Of a DNA stretch of 64,000 nt, positions 17,906 through 25,882 are shown piece after piece. The notes under the pieces were generated by a model, which was not told the origin of the DNA, made no database searches, and was given only the letters and a program-made list of their open reading frames with translations. The translations under genes were made by a program, and so were the position numbers. Source of the stretch: JANJUO01 sp942492935 (GTDB lineage: Bacteria; Bacteroidota; Ignavibacteria; Kapaibacteriales; UBA2268); assembly GCA_942492935.1 (NCBI GenBank), contig OW818654.1, positions 3,100,001 to 3,164,000 on the forward strand. Direction: 5' to 3'. How positions within the stretch are numbered: the first letter of the stretch is position 1; every line of letters starts with the position of its first letter.

Positions 17906-20044
17906 TTAGCTTATTTGTACACAATTACCAGTTTTTAAAGAATCTAATATCGCAAAAGTTGTTTTTGTAACTAAAACAATTTCTCCAAAACTGATGGGCA
18001 TTTCAGTTTTATTTTTTATAGAAACGATAGTGGCTTTAACTTCTTCTTCTATACCTTTTTTACCACCTGTATTTATAATTTTTTCTTTCGACTTTCTAAA
18101 TAATTTTACATTTTCAAAATTATTCATAATAGCAGTTGCTCTTTCACAGTAAACTTCACAATATTCCTTTGGAACAGAAGAATCACCATTTGCAAAGTAA
18201 TTAATTACACCCGAAGAACCATCTGCAAACTTTATAGTTATATTAATATTGTCTTCATTTATAAATTCTGAGCTATTGCCACTTGCACAATCTGCAAATA
18301 CTCTGATTGGTTTTGATTTTGTTAGAAATACCATACAATCAATGAAATGACAAATTTCCCCAATTATTCTACCACCTTGTTCAGGAAACTGCACCCAATG
18401 TGTTTTTGGAATAAATCCGGCATTGACTCTGTAAAGCATAATCAATGGTTCCGTTCTATTTTCAAAAAACTTATCAATGGTTTTAAATGATTTTGAAAAT
18501 CTACGATTAAATCCTACCATCAACATTGGAGTTTTTGAATTATTATAAACATCTACTATTTCATTCAATTCATTTATGTTTATAGCTAATGGTTTTTCAA
18601 CAAATACTGGTTTATTAGCTTTCAATGCTGCAATTACATACTCTGAATGTGAATTATGCCTTGATGCAATGAATATGGTATTTACATCTCTATTATTTAT
18701 TACTTCAATTCCATCAGTTGAGCAAAATTCAAAATTATTCTGTTTGGCAGCAGTTTTTACATTAACTGGTGAAGTAGTAGCAACTCCTCCAAAAGAAACA
18801 TCACAATCTTTTAGTGCCGGAATAAGATAGTTTTGTGCAAAAGAACCCAAGCCGACAAAACCAATTTTTACTTTATTTGAAGATTTTGTTGAAGTCAAAT
18901 AATTAACTCTGCTGATTGGCTTATATTCTTCATTATATTTTAATAAAATACCGAGAAAGTCAGTTTTTTCTTTTCCTGTAATTAAATTATATGCTTCACC
19001 AGCTTTATTAATATCATAAACATGACTTGTTAAAATATCAACATTAATTCTTTCTAATTCTAATAAATCCACAAAAGATTGCATATTTCTGTTTTCAGTC
19101 CATCTTACGAACGGAGCAGGATAATCAATACCTTTTTCTTCGTAATCGGGGTCATATCTACCAGGACCATAACTACAAGATATTTTAAAATCAATTTCTT
19201 TTTGATAAAAAGGATTTCTTGCAATATTCATCCCTACTGCACCAACAACTATTACCTTACCTCTCTTTCTGCAGATTTCCATTGCTAATTCGACAGGTTG
19301 ATTTGAAGAAGTTCCAGCAGTTATAATCACAGCATCACACCCTAAACCACGAGTAAATGCTTTGATTGAAGAAATATTTTCAAATTTACTCGAAAACACT
19401 TCACTACAACCACATTCAATTGCTTTAGGAAACAAAGCTGGATTTATATCAATACCAATTACTTTACATCCAGACGCTTTAAGTAATTGTGCGGTTATTT
19501 GACCAATTAAACCAAGTCCAATTATGGCAACAGTTTCACCTATTCTTAAATCGGCTTGTCTTACTCCTTGCATAGCAATAGACCCAACAGTTGTGTAACA
19601 TGCTGATTGGAGAGATACAGATGGAGGCAATTTTACAGCAAGATTTTTTGGAATAGCGATAAATTCGCTATGATTGGCAATTCCAGCTCCTCCACAAGCA
19701 ACTCTATCACCAATCTTAAATTCACTGCATTGCGACTCAACAACAGTACCAGAGGCACTATACCCTAATTGCTTAAACGAATTTAATTTTCCAGTTACCC
19801 TACGAAATGTAGAGCATATACCTTCTTTCTTGATAAATTGAAGAACTAATTTTACATCTTCAGGTTGTTTTCTTGCTCTTTGCAATAAAGAAGATTTGGC
19901 ATTTGAAACTGAAGTTTTTTCAGTTCCTGCAGAAATTAATGAATACGAAGTCTTGACCAAAATACCATTTTCAGGGCATTTTGGTATCGGGAAATCTTCA
20001 ATTAAAATTTCACCGCTTTTTTGATGTTGTACAACTTGAAGCAT
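17906..20044 (-). CDS. Bi-domain oxidoreductase: alcohol-dehydrogenase-like plus Gfo/Idh/MocA
   Basis: 712 residues. The N-terminal half is a medium-chain dehydrogenase with a Rossmann motif (VAIIGLGLIGQITAQLLKAS). The place of the usual catalytic zinc Cys reads SLISAGTEKT, without Cys, as in this bi-domain family. The C-terminal half is a Gfo/Idh/MocA oxidoreductase (IGFVGLGSFAQNYL, FVEKPLAI with the catalytic EKP Lys, GFNRRFS). Such fusions are usually found with polysaccharide or glycan synthesis genes and probably act on nucleotide sugars; the substrate is unknown. It is the first gene of the run ending in purC. Its start at 20044 fits the conserved LQVVQ beginning. Confidence 0.88.
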   Translation of the reverse strand: MLQVVQHQKSGEILIEDFPIPKCPENGILVKTSYSLISAGTEKTSVSNAKSSLLQRARKQPEDVKLVLQFIKKEGICSTFRRVTGKLNSFKQLGYSASGTVVESQCSEFKIGDRVACGGAGIANHSEFIAIPKNLAVKLPPSVSLQSACYTTVGSIAMQGVRQADLRIGETVAIIGLGLIGQITAQLLKASGCKVIGIDINPALFPKAIECGCSEVFSSKFENISSIKAFTRGLGCDAVIITAGTSSNQPVELAMEICRKRGKVIVVGAVGMNIARNPFYQKEIDFKISCSYGPGRYDPDYEEKGIDYPAPFVRWTENRNMQSFVDLLELERINVDILTSHVYDINKAGEAYNLITGKEKTDFLGILLKYNEEYKPISRVNYLTSTKSSNKVKIGFVGLGSFAQNYLIPALKDCDVSFGGVATTSPVNVKTAAKQNNFEFCSTDGIEVINNRDVNTIFIASRHNSHSEYVIAALKANKPVFVEKPLAININELNEIVDVYNNSKTPMLMVGFNRRFSKSFKTIDKFFENRTEPLIMLYRVNAGFIPKTHWVQFPEQGGRIIGEICHFIDCMVFLTKSKPIRVFADCASGNSSEFINEDNINITIKFADGSSGVINYFANGDSSVPKEYCEVYCERATAIMNNFENVKLFRKSKEKIINTGGKKGIEEEVKATIVSIKNKTEMPISFGEIVLVTKTTFAILDSLKTGNCVQIS

Positions 20045-20182
20045 TTTTTCAAATTTGCAAATTTAATAAACAACAAAATTACGAATTTCAATTTATTTCT
20101 TTAAATATAAATTCAAAATAAAATTTTAATATTGAAATTCCGTATATATTCTTGTTCTTTTATCAAAATTTGAAATGAATTA

Positions 20183-21082
20183 ATGACAGATTATAGAAAA
20201 TATCTCAAACCAGAAACGGTTGCTCAATTAGGAAATATAGAATTAATTGCAAGAATGGTAGTTGAAGGTTTTATTACAGGGCTTCATCGTTCACCTTATC
20301 ATGGATTTAGTGTTGAATTTGCCGAATATAGGCAATATAGACCAGGTGATGAAGTAAAACATATTGACTGGAAAGTTTTTGCCAGAAGTAATAGATATTA
20401 TGTTAAACAATTTGAAGAAGAAACAAATTTAAGAGCTATGCTTGCTATCGATGGTTCAGCGTCTATGGCTTATGCTTCAAAAGGAAATATTTCTAAATTT
20501 GACTATGCAATTTATCTCGCAGCTGCTCTTGCAATGCTTATGATTAATCAAAGAGATGCTGTTGGACTTGCATTATTTGATAAGGAAATCCAAAAACTGA
20601 TGTTACCTAATTCAAAACCATCATTTATTACAGAAATTCTCAAAACTCTTGCAGCTTATAAACCATCAAACGAAACAGAAACAGCAAAAGCTTTGGATAT
20701 GTTGGCTGAAAGAATAAAAAGACGCGGATTAGTTATTATTTTCAGTGATTTTTTTGATGATAAGGAATCTGTGTTGAAAGCATTAAAGCATTTTCGTCAT
20801 CGCGACCACGAAGTATTAGCTTTTCATATTCTTGACCCAAGAGAAATTGATTTCAAACTTGGTAATGCTGCCAATTTCAAAGATATGGAAACTGGTGAAG
20901 AAATTGTAACACAGCCCTATCATTTGCATAACAGTTATTCAAAAACTATGACCAATTATATTGAAGAAATTAGAAAAGAATGTTTTAGTCATCACATTGA
21001 TTATAATTTAATAGATACTTCTCAACCATTCGATAAAGCATTAAAAGATTATTTGGTTAAGCGTAGAAAAATGGGAGTGTAA
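20183..21082 (+). CDS. DUF58 domain protein
   Basis: 299 residues. It has the DUF58 signature (RPGDEVKHIDWKVFARSNRY) followed by a von Willebrand A-like domain with a MIDAS-type DGSAS motif (LAIDGSASMAY) and a later IIFSDFFDD. DUF58 proteins usually pair with a MoxR AAA+ ATPase and are thought to aid assembly or activation of other proteins. No MoxR gene is in the window, though one could lie elsewhere. The gene is divergent from 17906-20044 and is followed directly by the REP-like array. Confidence 0.92.
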   Translation: MTDYRKYLKPETVAQLGNIELIARMVVEGFITGLHRSPYHGFSVEFAEYRQYRPGDEVKHIDWKVFARSNRYYVKQFEEETNLRAMLAIDGSASMAYASKGNISKFDYAIYLAAALAMLMINQRDAVGLALFDKEIQKLMLPNSKPSFITEILKTLAAYKPSNETETAKALDMLAERIKRRGLVIIFSDFFDDKESVLKALKHFRHRDHEVLAFHILDPREIDFKLGNAANFKDMETGEEIVTQPYHLHNSYSKTMTNYIEEIRKECFSHHIDYNLIDTSQPFDKALKDYLVKRRKMGV

Positions 21083-21090
21083 TATTTGTG

Positions 21091-21222
21091 TCATTCTGAA
21101 CTTGTTTCAGAATCTATTTTTCGTCATTCTGAACTTGTTTCAGAATCTATTTTTCGTCATTCTGAACTTGTTTCAGAATCTATTTTTCGTCATTCTGAAC
21201 TTGTTTCAGAATCCATTTGTTT
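21091..21222. repeat. Tandem 33-bp REP-like palindromic repeat (4 copies)
   Basis: Four head-to-tail units start at 21091, 21124, 21157 and 21190. Each carries the imperfect palindrome ATTCTGAACTTGTTTCAGAAT. Single or partial units occur near 12801, 21274/22510 (split by the IS), 22632, 38178 and 38732. The period is a multiple of three, so the array is open in frame and gives an artefactual HSELVSESI peptide repeat. Confidence 0.92.
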
Positions 21223-21225
21223 TGT

Positions 21226-21251
21226 CAACCCTACGGTTATCCGTAGGGTTG
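21226..21251. other. Perfect hairpin after the REP-like array
   Basis: CAACCCTACGG / CCGTAGGGTTG arms with a TTAT loop. No T-tract follows, so it looks more like a dispersed palindrome than a terminator. Confidence 0.6.
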
Positions 21252-21363
21252 AATTACTAAAATTTCAATTTTATCATTCTGATGTAGTGTTATGTTAATT
21301 TGGATATGACGCAGATATATTGTATTTTTGAATTTTTATAAAACGATTATAAGGATTTAAAAT

Positions 21364-21840
21364 ATGATACTCTATACAATCAAACTAAGTCAAGATGAAG
21401 TAGCCGAACTCAATCAAATAATCAGCAAAGGCAGTCACACTACGCAAGCATTTCGAGCGGCATATATTCTATTGAATTGCGACAAGGGTGATTTTTCAAA
21501 GGATACTAAAATAACAAATGCTGAAATTAGTAAAATACTCAGAATTGGCGACCGTACAATAGATAGGGTAAAAAAGAAGTTCATAGAAGAAGGATTTGAT
21601 TCAGTATTGGAAAGACGCCCATCGTCCCAAAACTATGTCAAAAAAGTAGATGGAGATTTAGAAGCCAAAATTGCACATCTCTGTTGCAGCAAACCACCCG
21701 ATGGATTTGCCAAGTGGTCATTGCGATTATTGGCAGATAAAATTGTGGAATTACAGTATATTGATTACATTTCGCATGTAACAATAAGTAAGGTTTTAAA
21801 AAAAACGAACTTAAGCCTTGGAAAACAAAAGGTTGGATAA
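21364..21840 (+). CDS. IS630 transposase, ORF A (helix-turn-helix part)
   Basis: 158 residues in the zero frame, covering the helix-turn-helix DNA-binding region (NAEISKILRIGDRTIDRVKKKF, then a second HTH-like WSLRLLADKIVELQ). After VLKKTN the zero frame continues only to GKQKVG and stops. The A-run around 21796-21805 gives the heptamer A AAA AAA in phase. A -1 shift there continues as NELKPWKTKGWIIP into ORF B, the sequence expected for IS630 transposases. The ORF alone lacks the catalytic residues. Confidence 0.85.
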   Translation: MILYTIKLSQDEVAELNQIISKGSHTTQAFRAAYILLNCDKGDFSKDTKITNAEISKILRIGDRTIDRVKKKFIEEGFDSVLERRPSSQNYVKKVDGDLEAKIAHLCCSKPPDGFAKWSLRLLADKIVELQYIDYISHVTISKVLKKTNLSLGKQKVG

Positions 21841-21875
21841 TTCCTCAGGTCCAAAGCAGCGAGTTTGTATCCAAT

Positions 21876-22499
21876 ATGGAACGAATATTAGACATATATA
21901 AACTTCCTTACGATGAAGATATTCCTGTAGTTTGTATGGATGAATCACCTAAGCAATTGATTGAAGATGTTGCCTCAACGGCAATGCGAAAAGGTCAGGA
22001 AGCCAGAGTAGATTATGAATATATCAGACATGGAATGGTCAATATTTTCATGGCAAATGAACCTTTGAAAGGTAAAAGATATGTTGAAATAACAGAAAGA
22101 AAAACCAAAAAAGATTGGGCGATGTTTGTAAAAAAAATAGCAGATGAAATGTATCCGAATGCTAAGAAGATAAGACTTGTAATGGATAATTTCAAAACGC
22201 ACGATGCATCAGCCTTATATGAAACGTTTTTTCCAGAAGAAGCCAAAAGAATTTGGGATAGATTTGAGTTTATTTTTACTCCCAAGCATGGTAGTTGGTT
22301 GAATATGGCAGAAATTGAGTTGCACGTACTAAATGGACAATGCTTAAACCGGCACATTTCTACAATAGAAGAGATTAAAAGACAAGTTGAATGTTGGGAA
22401 AAACATAGGAACAATAAAAACTCTAAAATTGACTGGCAGTTTAAAAATGAAGAGGCCAGAATCAAGTTGAAAAAATTATATCCGTCATTTAATGATTAA
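21876..22499 (+). CDS. IS630 transposase, ORF B (DDE catalytic part)
   Basis: 207 residues from the first ATG, but the frame is open upstream to the A-run near 21800 and is probably translated by -1 frameshifting from ORF A, giving about 378 residues in total. The DDE triad is visible: Asp in VVCMDES, Asp in RLVMDNFKTHD and Glu in HGSWLNMAEIEL. The protein would catalyse cut-and-paste transposition at TA sites. All expected motifs are intact, so the copy could be active. Confidence 0.88.
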   Translation: MERILDIYKLPYDEDIPVVCMDESPKQLIEDVASTAMRKGQEARVDYEYIRHGMVNIFMANEPLKGKRYVEITERKTKKDWAMFVKKIADEMYPNAKKIRLVMDNFKTHDASALYETFFPEEAKRIWDRFEFIFTPKHGSWLNMAEIELHVLNGQCLNRHISTIEEIKRQVECWEKHRNNKNSKIDWQFKNEEARIKLKKLYPSFND

Positions 22500-22650
22500 C
22501 ATAACAGTAGTTTCAGAATCCAATTACCATTTATGTCATTTTCGATACAAGATGTGCCACACTTCAAAAGTGTAGGACATCTGTGGAATATTTGATTCCG
22601 CATCAAGTAAGGAATGATACTGAAAACAGTTATTTCATTCTGAACTTATT

Positions 22651-23649
22651 TCAGAATTTTATTTTATTTTTCTCGATTTCTTCTAAAATAATCTCTGCAA
22701 TTCTCAACGCTTCTGTTGCTGATTCAGCATCTACAACTACTTCAGAATCTTCAATTATTGCTTTGAAGAATGATTTTTGTTCTTCTTCGATTGCGTTAAT
22801 TTTCTTGATTTCAGGTTTAATATAATAGATATTTCTGTTTGTTGTACCTGTTTCTATTGAGCCAAGCATTGTAGCAAGTTTTGCAGTATTTGTATGCTCC
22901 GAATCCATAATATTAAATATTTCAGAAGTATGCTCAGCAAAATCAATTGAAATATATGCGTCTTTTTGGAAAAATCTCATTTTTCTCATTTGATTTGCTG
23001 AAATTCTTGATGCAGTCAGATTTGCTACAGTTCCATTTTCAAATGTAAGTCTGGCGTTTGCAATATCAGTTGTTTCTGATAATACATTTACTCCATTTGC
23101 ATCAATTTTATTAATTTTAGACTTTACTAATTGCAACACAATATCAATATCGTGAATCATTAAATCGTGAATAACAGATACATCTCTCGCTCTTGGTTTG
23201 AATTGACCCAATCTATGTGCTTCAATAAATAGAGGTTTTAATTCAAATTCATTAAGTGAAACTAATGCTGGATTGAATCTTTCGATATGTCCAACTTGAA
23301 TTTTTACATTATTCTGTTTGGCTAATTTAATCAATTCATTTGCGGCATCAACTGAATCAGTAATTGGCTTTTCAATAAAACAATGTTTTTTATTTTCGAT
23401 ACATTCCTTAGCAACTTCAAAATGTACTGATGTAGGCACTGCGATTATTAAAGCATCACTATTGGAAATACATTCTTTTAATGAATCAAACGCCCTGCAA
23501 TTGTAATCTATTGAACCTTTTTGTGTTTTTTCGGAAATAATATCATATACACCAACAAAATTAATATCCTCATTCATTGCAAGTACTTTTGAATGAATAT
23601 TTCCAAGATGACCAATTCCGATAACACTAACATTTAGTTTATTTTTCAT
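22651..23649 (-). CDS. Gfo/Idh/MocA family oxidoreductase
   Basis: 332 residues. It has a Rossmann motif (VSVIGIGHLGNIHS), catalytic-site FIEKPITDS and QVGHIERFNPAL, then a MocA-type C-terminal domain. The sequence resembles UDP-sugar 3-dehydrogenases of the GnnA type that serve lipid A synthesis, but no lipid A gene is adjacent, so the substrate is not assigned. The stop codon lies in a REP-like palindrome. It is 12 bp downstream of xerC and probably co-transcribed with it. Confidence 0.82.
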   Translation of the reverse strand: MKNKLNVSVIGIGHLGNIHSKVLAMNEDINFVGVYDIISEKTQKGSIDYNCRAFDSLKECISNSDALIIAVPTSVHFEVAKECIENKKHCFIEKPITDSVDAANELIKLAKQNNVKIQVGHIERFNPALVSLNEFELKPLFIEAHRLGQFKPRARDVSVIHDLMIHDIDIVLQLVKSKINKIDANGVNVLSETTDIANARLTFENGTVANLTASRISANQMRKMRFFQKDAYISIDFAEHTSEIFNIMDSEHTNTAKLATMLGSIETGTTNRNIYYIKPEIKKINAIEEEQKSFFKAIIEDSEVVVDAESATEALRIAEIILEEIEKNKIKF

Positions 23650-23661
23650 AATATTTCCGAT

Positions 23662-24561
23662 TTAACTACCCTTTGGATGTGCCATTCTATAAACATCTTT
23701 TAATCTTTCTATAGATAAATGTGTATAAATTTGTGTTGTTGATAATGAACTATGTCCCAACATATCCCCTACTGACCTAATATCTGCCCCATTATCCAAT
23801 AAATGTGTTGCAAAAGAATGTCTTAGTATATGTGGTGATTTTTGTTTCGATTCTGTAACTTCACGCATCGATTTATTAAGGAATCTGTACGCTGCAACTT
23901 GATACAATCTTTTCCCTTTTTCTGTTAGGAACAACGCTTTTTCAGATGAATCTCTCAAAAGTTCACTTCTTCTTGCAATATATTTATTCAAAGCCATTAT
24001 TGCTTGATTTCCTACTGGAACAATCCTCTCTTTTCTACCCTTCCCCATCACTCTTATGACTTTTTGTGATAAATCAATTTCATTTATATTCAAACTTAAA
24101 GCTTCATTAATTCTAAGACCTGAACTATAAAGTAATTCTGTAAGTGCTTTGTTTCGTAATTGAACTATATCATCTTCATCAAAATTATTCATTAGATTTT
24201 CAACTTCACCTTTCATCATATATGATGGGAGTTTTTTCTCACGTTTTGGAGTAGAAACTGCATCAGCAATATTCATTTCCAAAAGTCCTTTCCGCACACA
24301 ATATTTAAAAAAAGATTTTACAGCAGAAATTTTCTGTCTTAATGAATTTCGTTTGAATCCTTTATCGTGCATCCATCCTAAAAACGGTGCAATATCTTCA
24401 CTATCAAGTAATCTTATATCTACTTTGTCATCAAACTCATCTTTAAGAAACTCAAGAAACTGGTCTAAAGCTGTTCGATAACTTTCAATTGTATGTGGTG
24501 AATAATTTTTTTGTACTTTAATATAATCTAAAAAATTGATGATTGTATTTTCGGGACTCAT
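23662..24561 (-). CDS. Tyrosine recombinase XerC/XerD
   Basis: 299 residues, the usual length. There is an N-terminal SAM-like core-binding domain (YSPHTIESYRTALDQFLEFL) and a catalytic domain with the full set: Arg in SSGLRINEAL, Lys in GKGRKER, HxxR in HILRHSF, His in LGHSSLSTT and Tyr in QIYTHLS. It resolves chromosome dimers at dif with a partner recombinase. XerC and XerD cannot be separated here. There is no phage or integron context, so a housekeeping role is likely. Confidence 0.93.
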   Translation of the reverse strand: MSPENTIINFLDYIKVQKNYSPHTIESYRTALDQFLEFLKDEFDDKVDIRLLDSEDIAPFLGWMHDKGFKRNSLRQKISAVKSFFKYCVRKGLLEMNIADAVSTPKREKKLPSYMMKGEVENLMNNFDEDDIVQLRNKALTELLYSSGLRINEALSLNINEIDLSQKVIRVMGKGRKERIVPVGNQAIMALNKYIARRSELLRDSSEKALFLTEKGKRLYQVAAYRFLNKSMREVTESKQKSPHILRHSFATHLLDNGADIRSVGDMLGHSSLSTTQIYTHLSIERLKDVYRMAHPKGS

Positions 24562-24624
24562 TTATAACTCCACTAATTAAAAAAATACAAACAACAATTT
24601 TTATTCCAAATTCTTCCATTTATT

Positions 24625-25629
24625 TTATTTATTTTTTCTATCCGCTTCAGTAATTGGTATTATTGCTTTAATTTTCTCAATTTCTGCTTTATCAAAATCA
24701 TTGAATTTAATATTAAACTCTTTTAAATTCTTCCATTTACTTAAACCATCAGTTAATTTTTTTAGATAATTATTATTAAGTACAACTTTGTACAAATTTT
24801 TAAGATTGTATAAATCTTCTGGAATTTCTACTAAATTATTTTTTTGAGCATCTAATACTTGTAATTCTTTAGCTTTCGTAATTCCTGCAGGAAACTTTCT
24901 TAATTTATTTTGAAAAATATAAAGTTCATTTAATTTGGGAAAATTACCAAAATCTTCGGGCAAGGTTGTTAATCTATTATCACCGATATTTAAATATGTC
25001 AATTTGTTGAGTTTTGTAATACTATCAGGAATTACTTCAATTCGATTATGACTAAAATCAAGTATTTCCAAATTTGTCATATCACAAATAATATCAGGAA
25101 TCTCAAAAATATTATTATTTGATAAATTCAATGATTTGAGTTTAGTATAATTTTTGATATTTACTTTAAAATTTGACAAATTATTTTCGGATAAATCAAG
25201 CACTTCAAGATTTGGCATAGTCCAAATAAAATCTGGAATCGATTTTAAACCATTAAATGAATATTTTAATGTTTTAAGATTTTGGAGTTTAAATACATTA
25301 GTAGGAAATTTTTTCAATCTATTACCCGATAAATCTAAATATTGTATATTTTTATTTTCCCAAAAATATTCAGGTATTTCATACAGTTCAGCATCAGCAA
25401 TTCTGACCCATTGTAAATTTTTAATTTTTTCAAATCCAGGTGGCAAAGAAGAGTTGAAACCACCTTCAATATCTAACACAACAACATTTTCAAAATCTTT
25501 GATAGCTTCATTAAAACTTCTATATACTTTCAGAGATTTTATTTCTTCAGCACTATAGATTTTCCCTTGAGAATATGCATTAAATCCCGCAGTAATGATT
25601 ATTAGTAATACGATAATAATTTTTTTCAT
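24625..25629 (-). CDS. Exported leucine-rich-repeat protein
   Basis: About 334 residues from ATG 25629, chosen because MKKIIIVLLIIITAGFNAYS then forms a standard signal peptide. About ten LRRs of 23 residues follow (LQYLDLSGNRLKKFP, LEVLDLSENNLSNF, LEILDFSHNRIEVIP, LTYLNIGDNRLTTLP). There is no membrane segment, sorting domain or enzyme domain. It is probably a periplasmic or surface protein-binding scaffold, the longest of three LRR proteins in the window. It lies 63 bp upstream of xerC and divergent from dnaK. Confidence 0.8.
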   Translation of the reverse strand: MKKIIIVLLIIITAGFNAYSQGKIYSAEEIKSLKVYRSFNEAIKDFENVVVLDIEGGFNSSLPPGFEKIKNLQWVRIADAELYEIPEYFWENKNIQYLDLSGNRLKKFPTNVFKLQNLKTLKYSFNGLKSIPDFIWTMPNLEVLDLSENNLSNFKVNIKNYTKLKSLNLSNNNIFEIPDIICDMTNLEILDFSHNRIEVIPDSITKLNKLTYLNIGDNRLTTLPEDFGNFPKLNELYIFQNKLRKFPAGITKAKELQVLDAQKNNLVEIPEDLYNLKNLYKVVLNNNYLKKLTDGLSKWKNLKEFNIKFNDFDKAEIEKIKAIIPITEADRKNK

Positions 25630-25783
25630 AACTTTTTCCAAATTTGTAATATAACAACACTATAAAGACAGTTATCTCTCAAAATAGTTACATTTTAATT
25701 GAAAATATTTTTGGCATAGATTGTGTAATAACTATATATGTGTTATTTGAATGAACAAAATCTGAATTTATGGCAGTTTGATA

Positions 25784-25825
25784 CGACAAAATGTCATCAA
25801 ACTTTCAAAAATGACAAAATGGCAT
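25784..25825 (+). promoter_or_regulatory. Repeated GACAAAATG site upstream of dnaK
   Basis: Two copies of YGACAAAATGKCAT (25784-25797 and 25812-25825) are spaced 28 bp apart and end 57 bp before the dnaK ATG. The first contains the inverted repeat GACA-AAA-TGTC. No CIRCE element is visible. They may be operator sites for a heat-shock regulator; this is inference. Confidence 0.35.
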
Positions 25826-25882
25826 ATTTAAATTAAAAAATTATTGTTGATATATTATTATTAATTAAAAAGGATTTATAAA

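Larger units (their letters stand above)
21287..22507 (+). mobile_element. IS630-family insertion sequence
   Basis: A 1,221-bp element with terminal inverted repeats GTGTTATGTTAAT (21287-21299) and ATTAACATAACAG (22495-22507), 12 of 13 positions matching. TA flanks each end (21285-21286 and 22508-22509), as expected for IS630/Tc1-mariner-type insertion. The outer flanks, CATTCTGATG on the left and GTTTCAGAATC on the right, join into a REP-like unit, so the element inserted inside a repeat. The transposase stop codon lies within the right inverted repeat. Confidence 0.92.

Noticed and set aside
21086..21298. 70-codon frame encoding an HSELVSESI repeat peptide
   Set aside because: The frame is open only because the REP-like unit is 33 bp long; the repeat is a DNA palindrome found also outside reading frames.
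22013..22465. 150-codon minus-strand frame within the IS
   Set aside because: It is antisense to the transposase DDE region, which has clear catalytic motifs.
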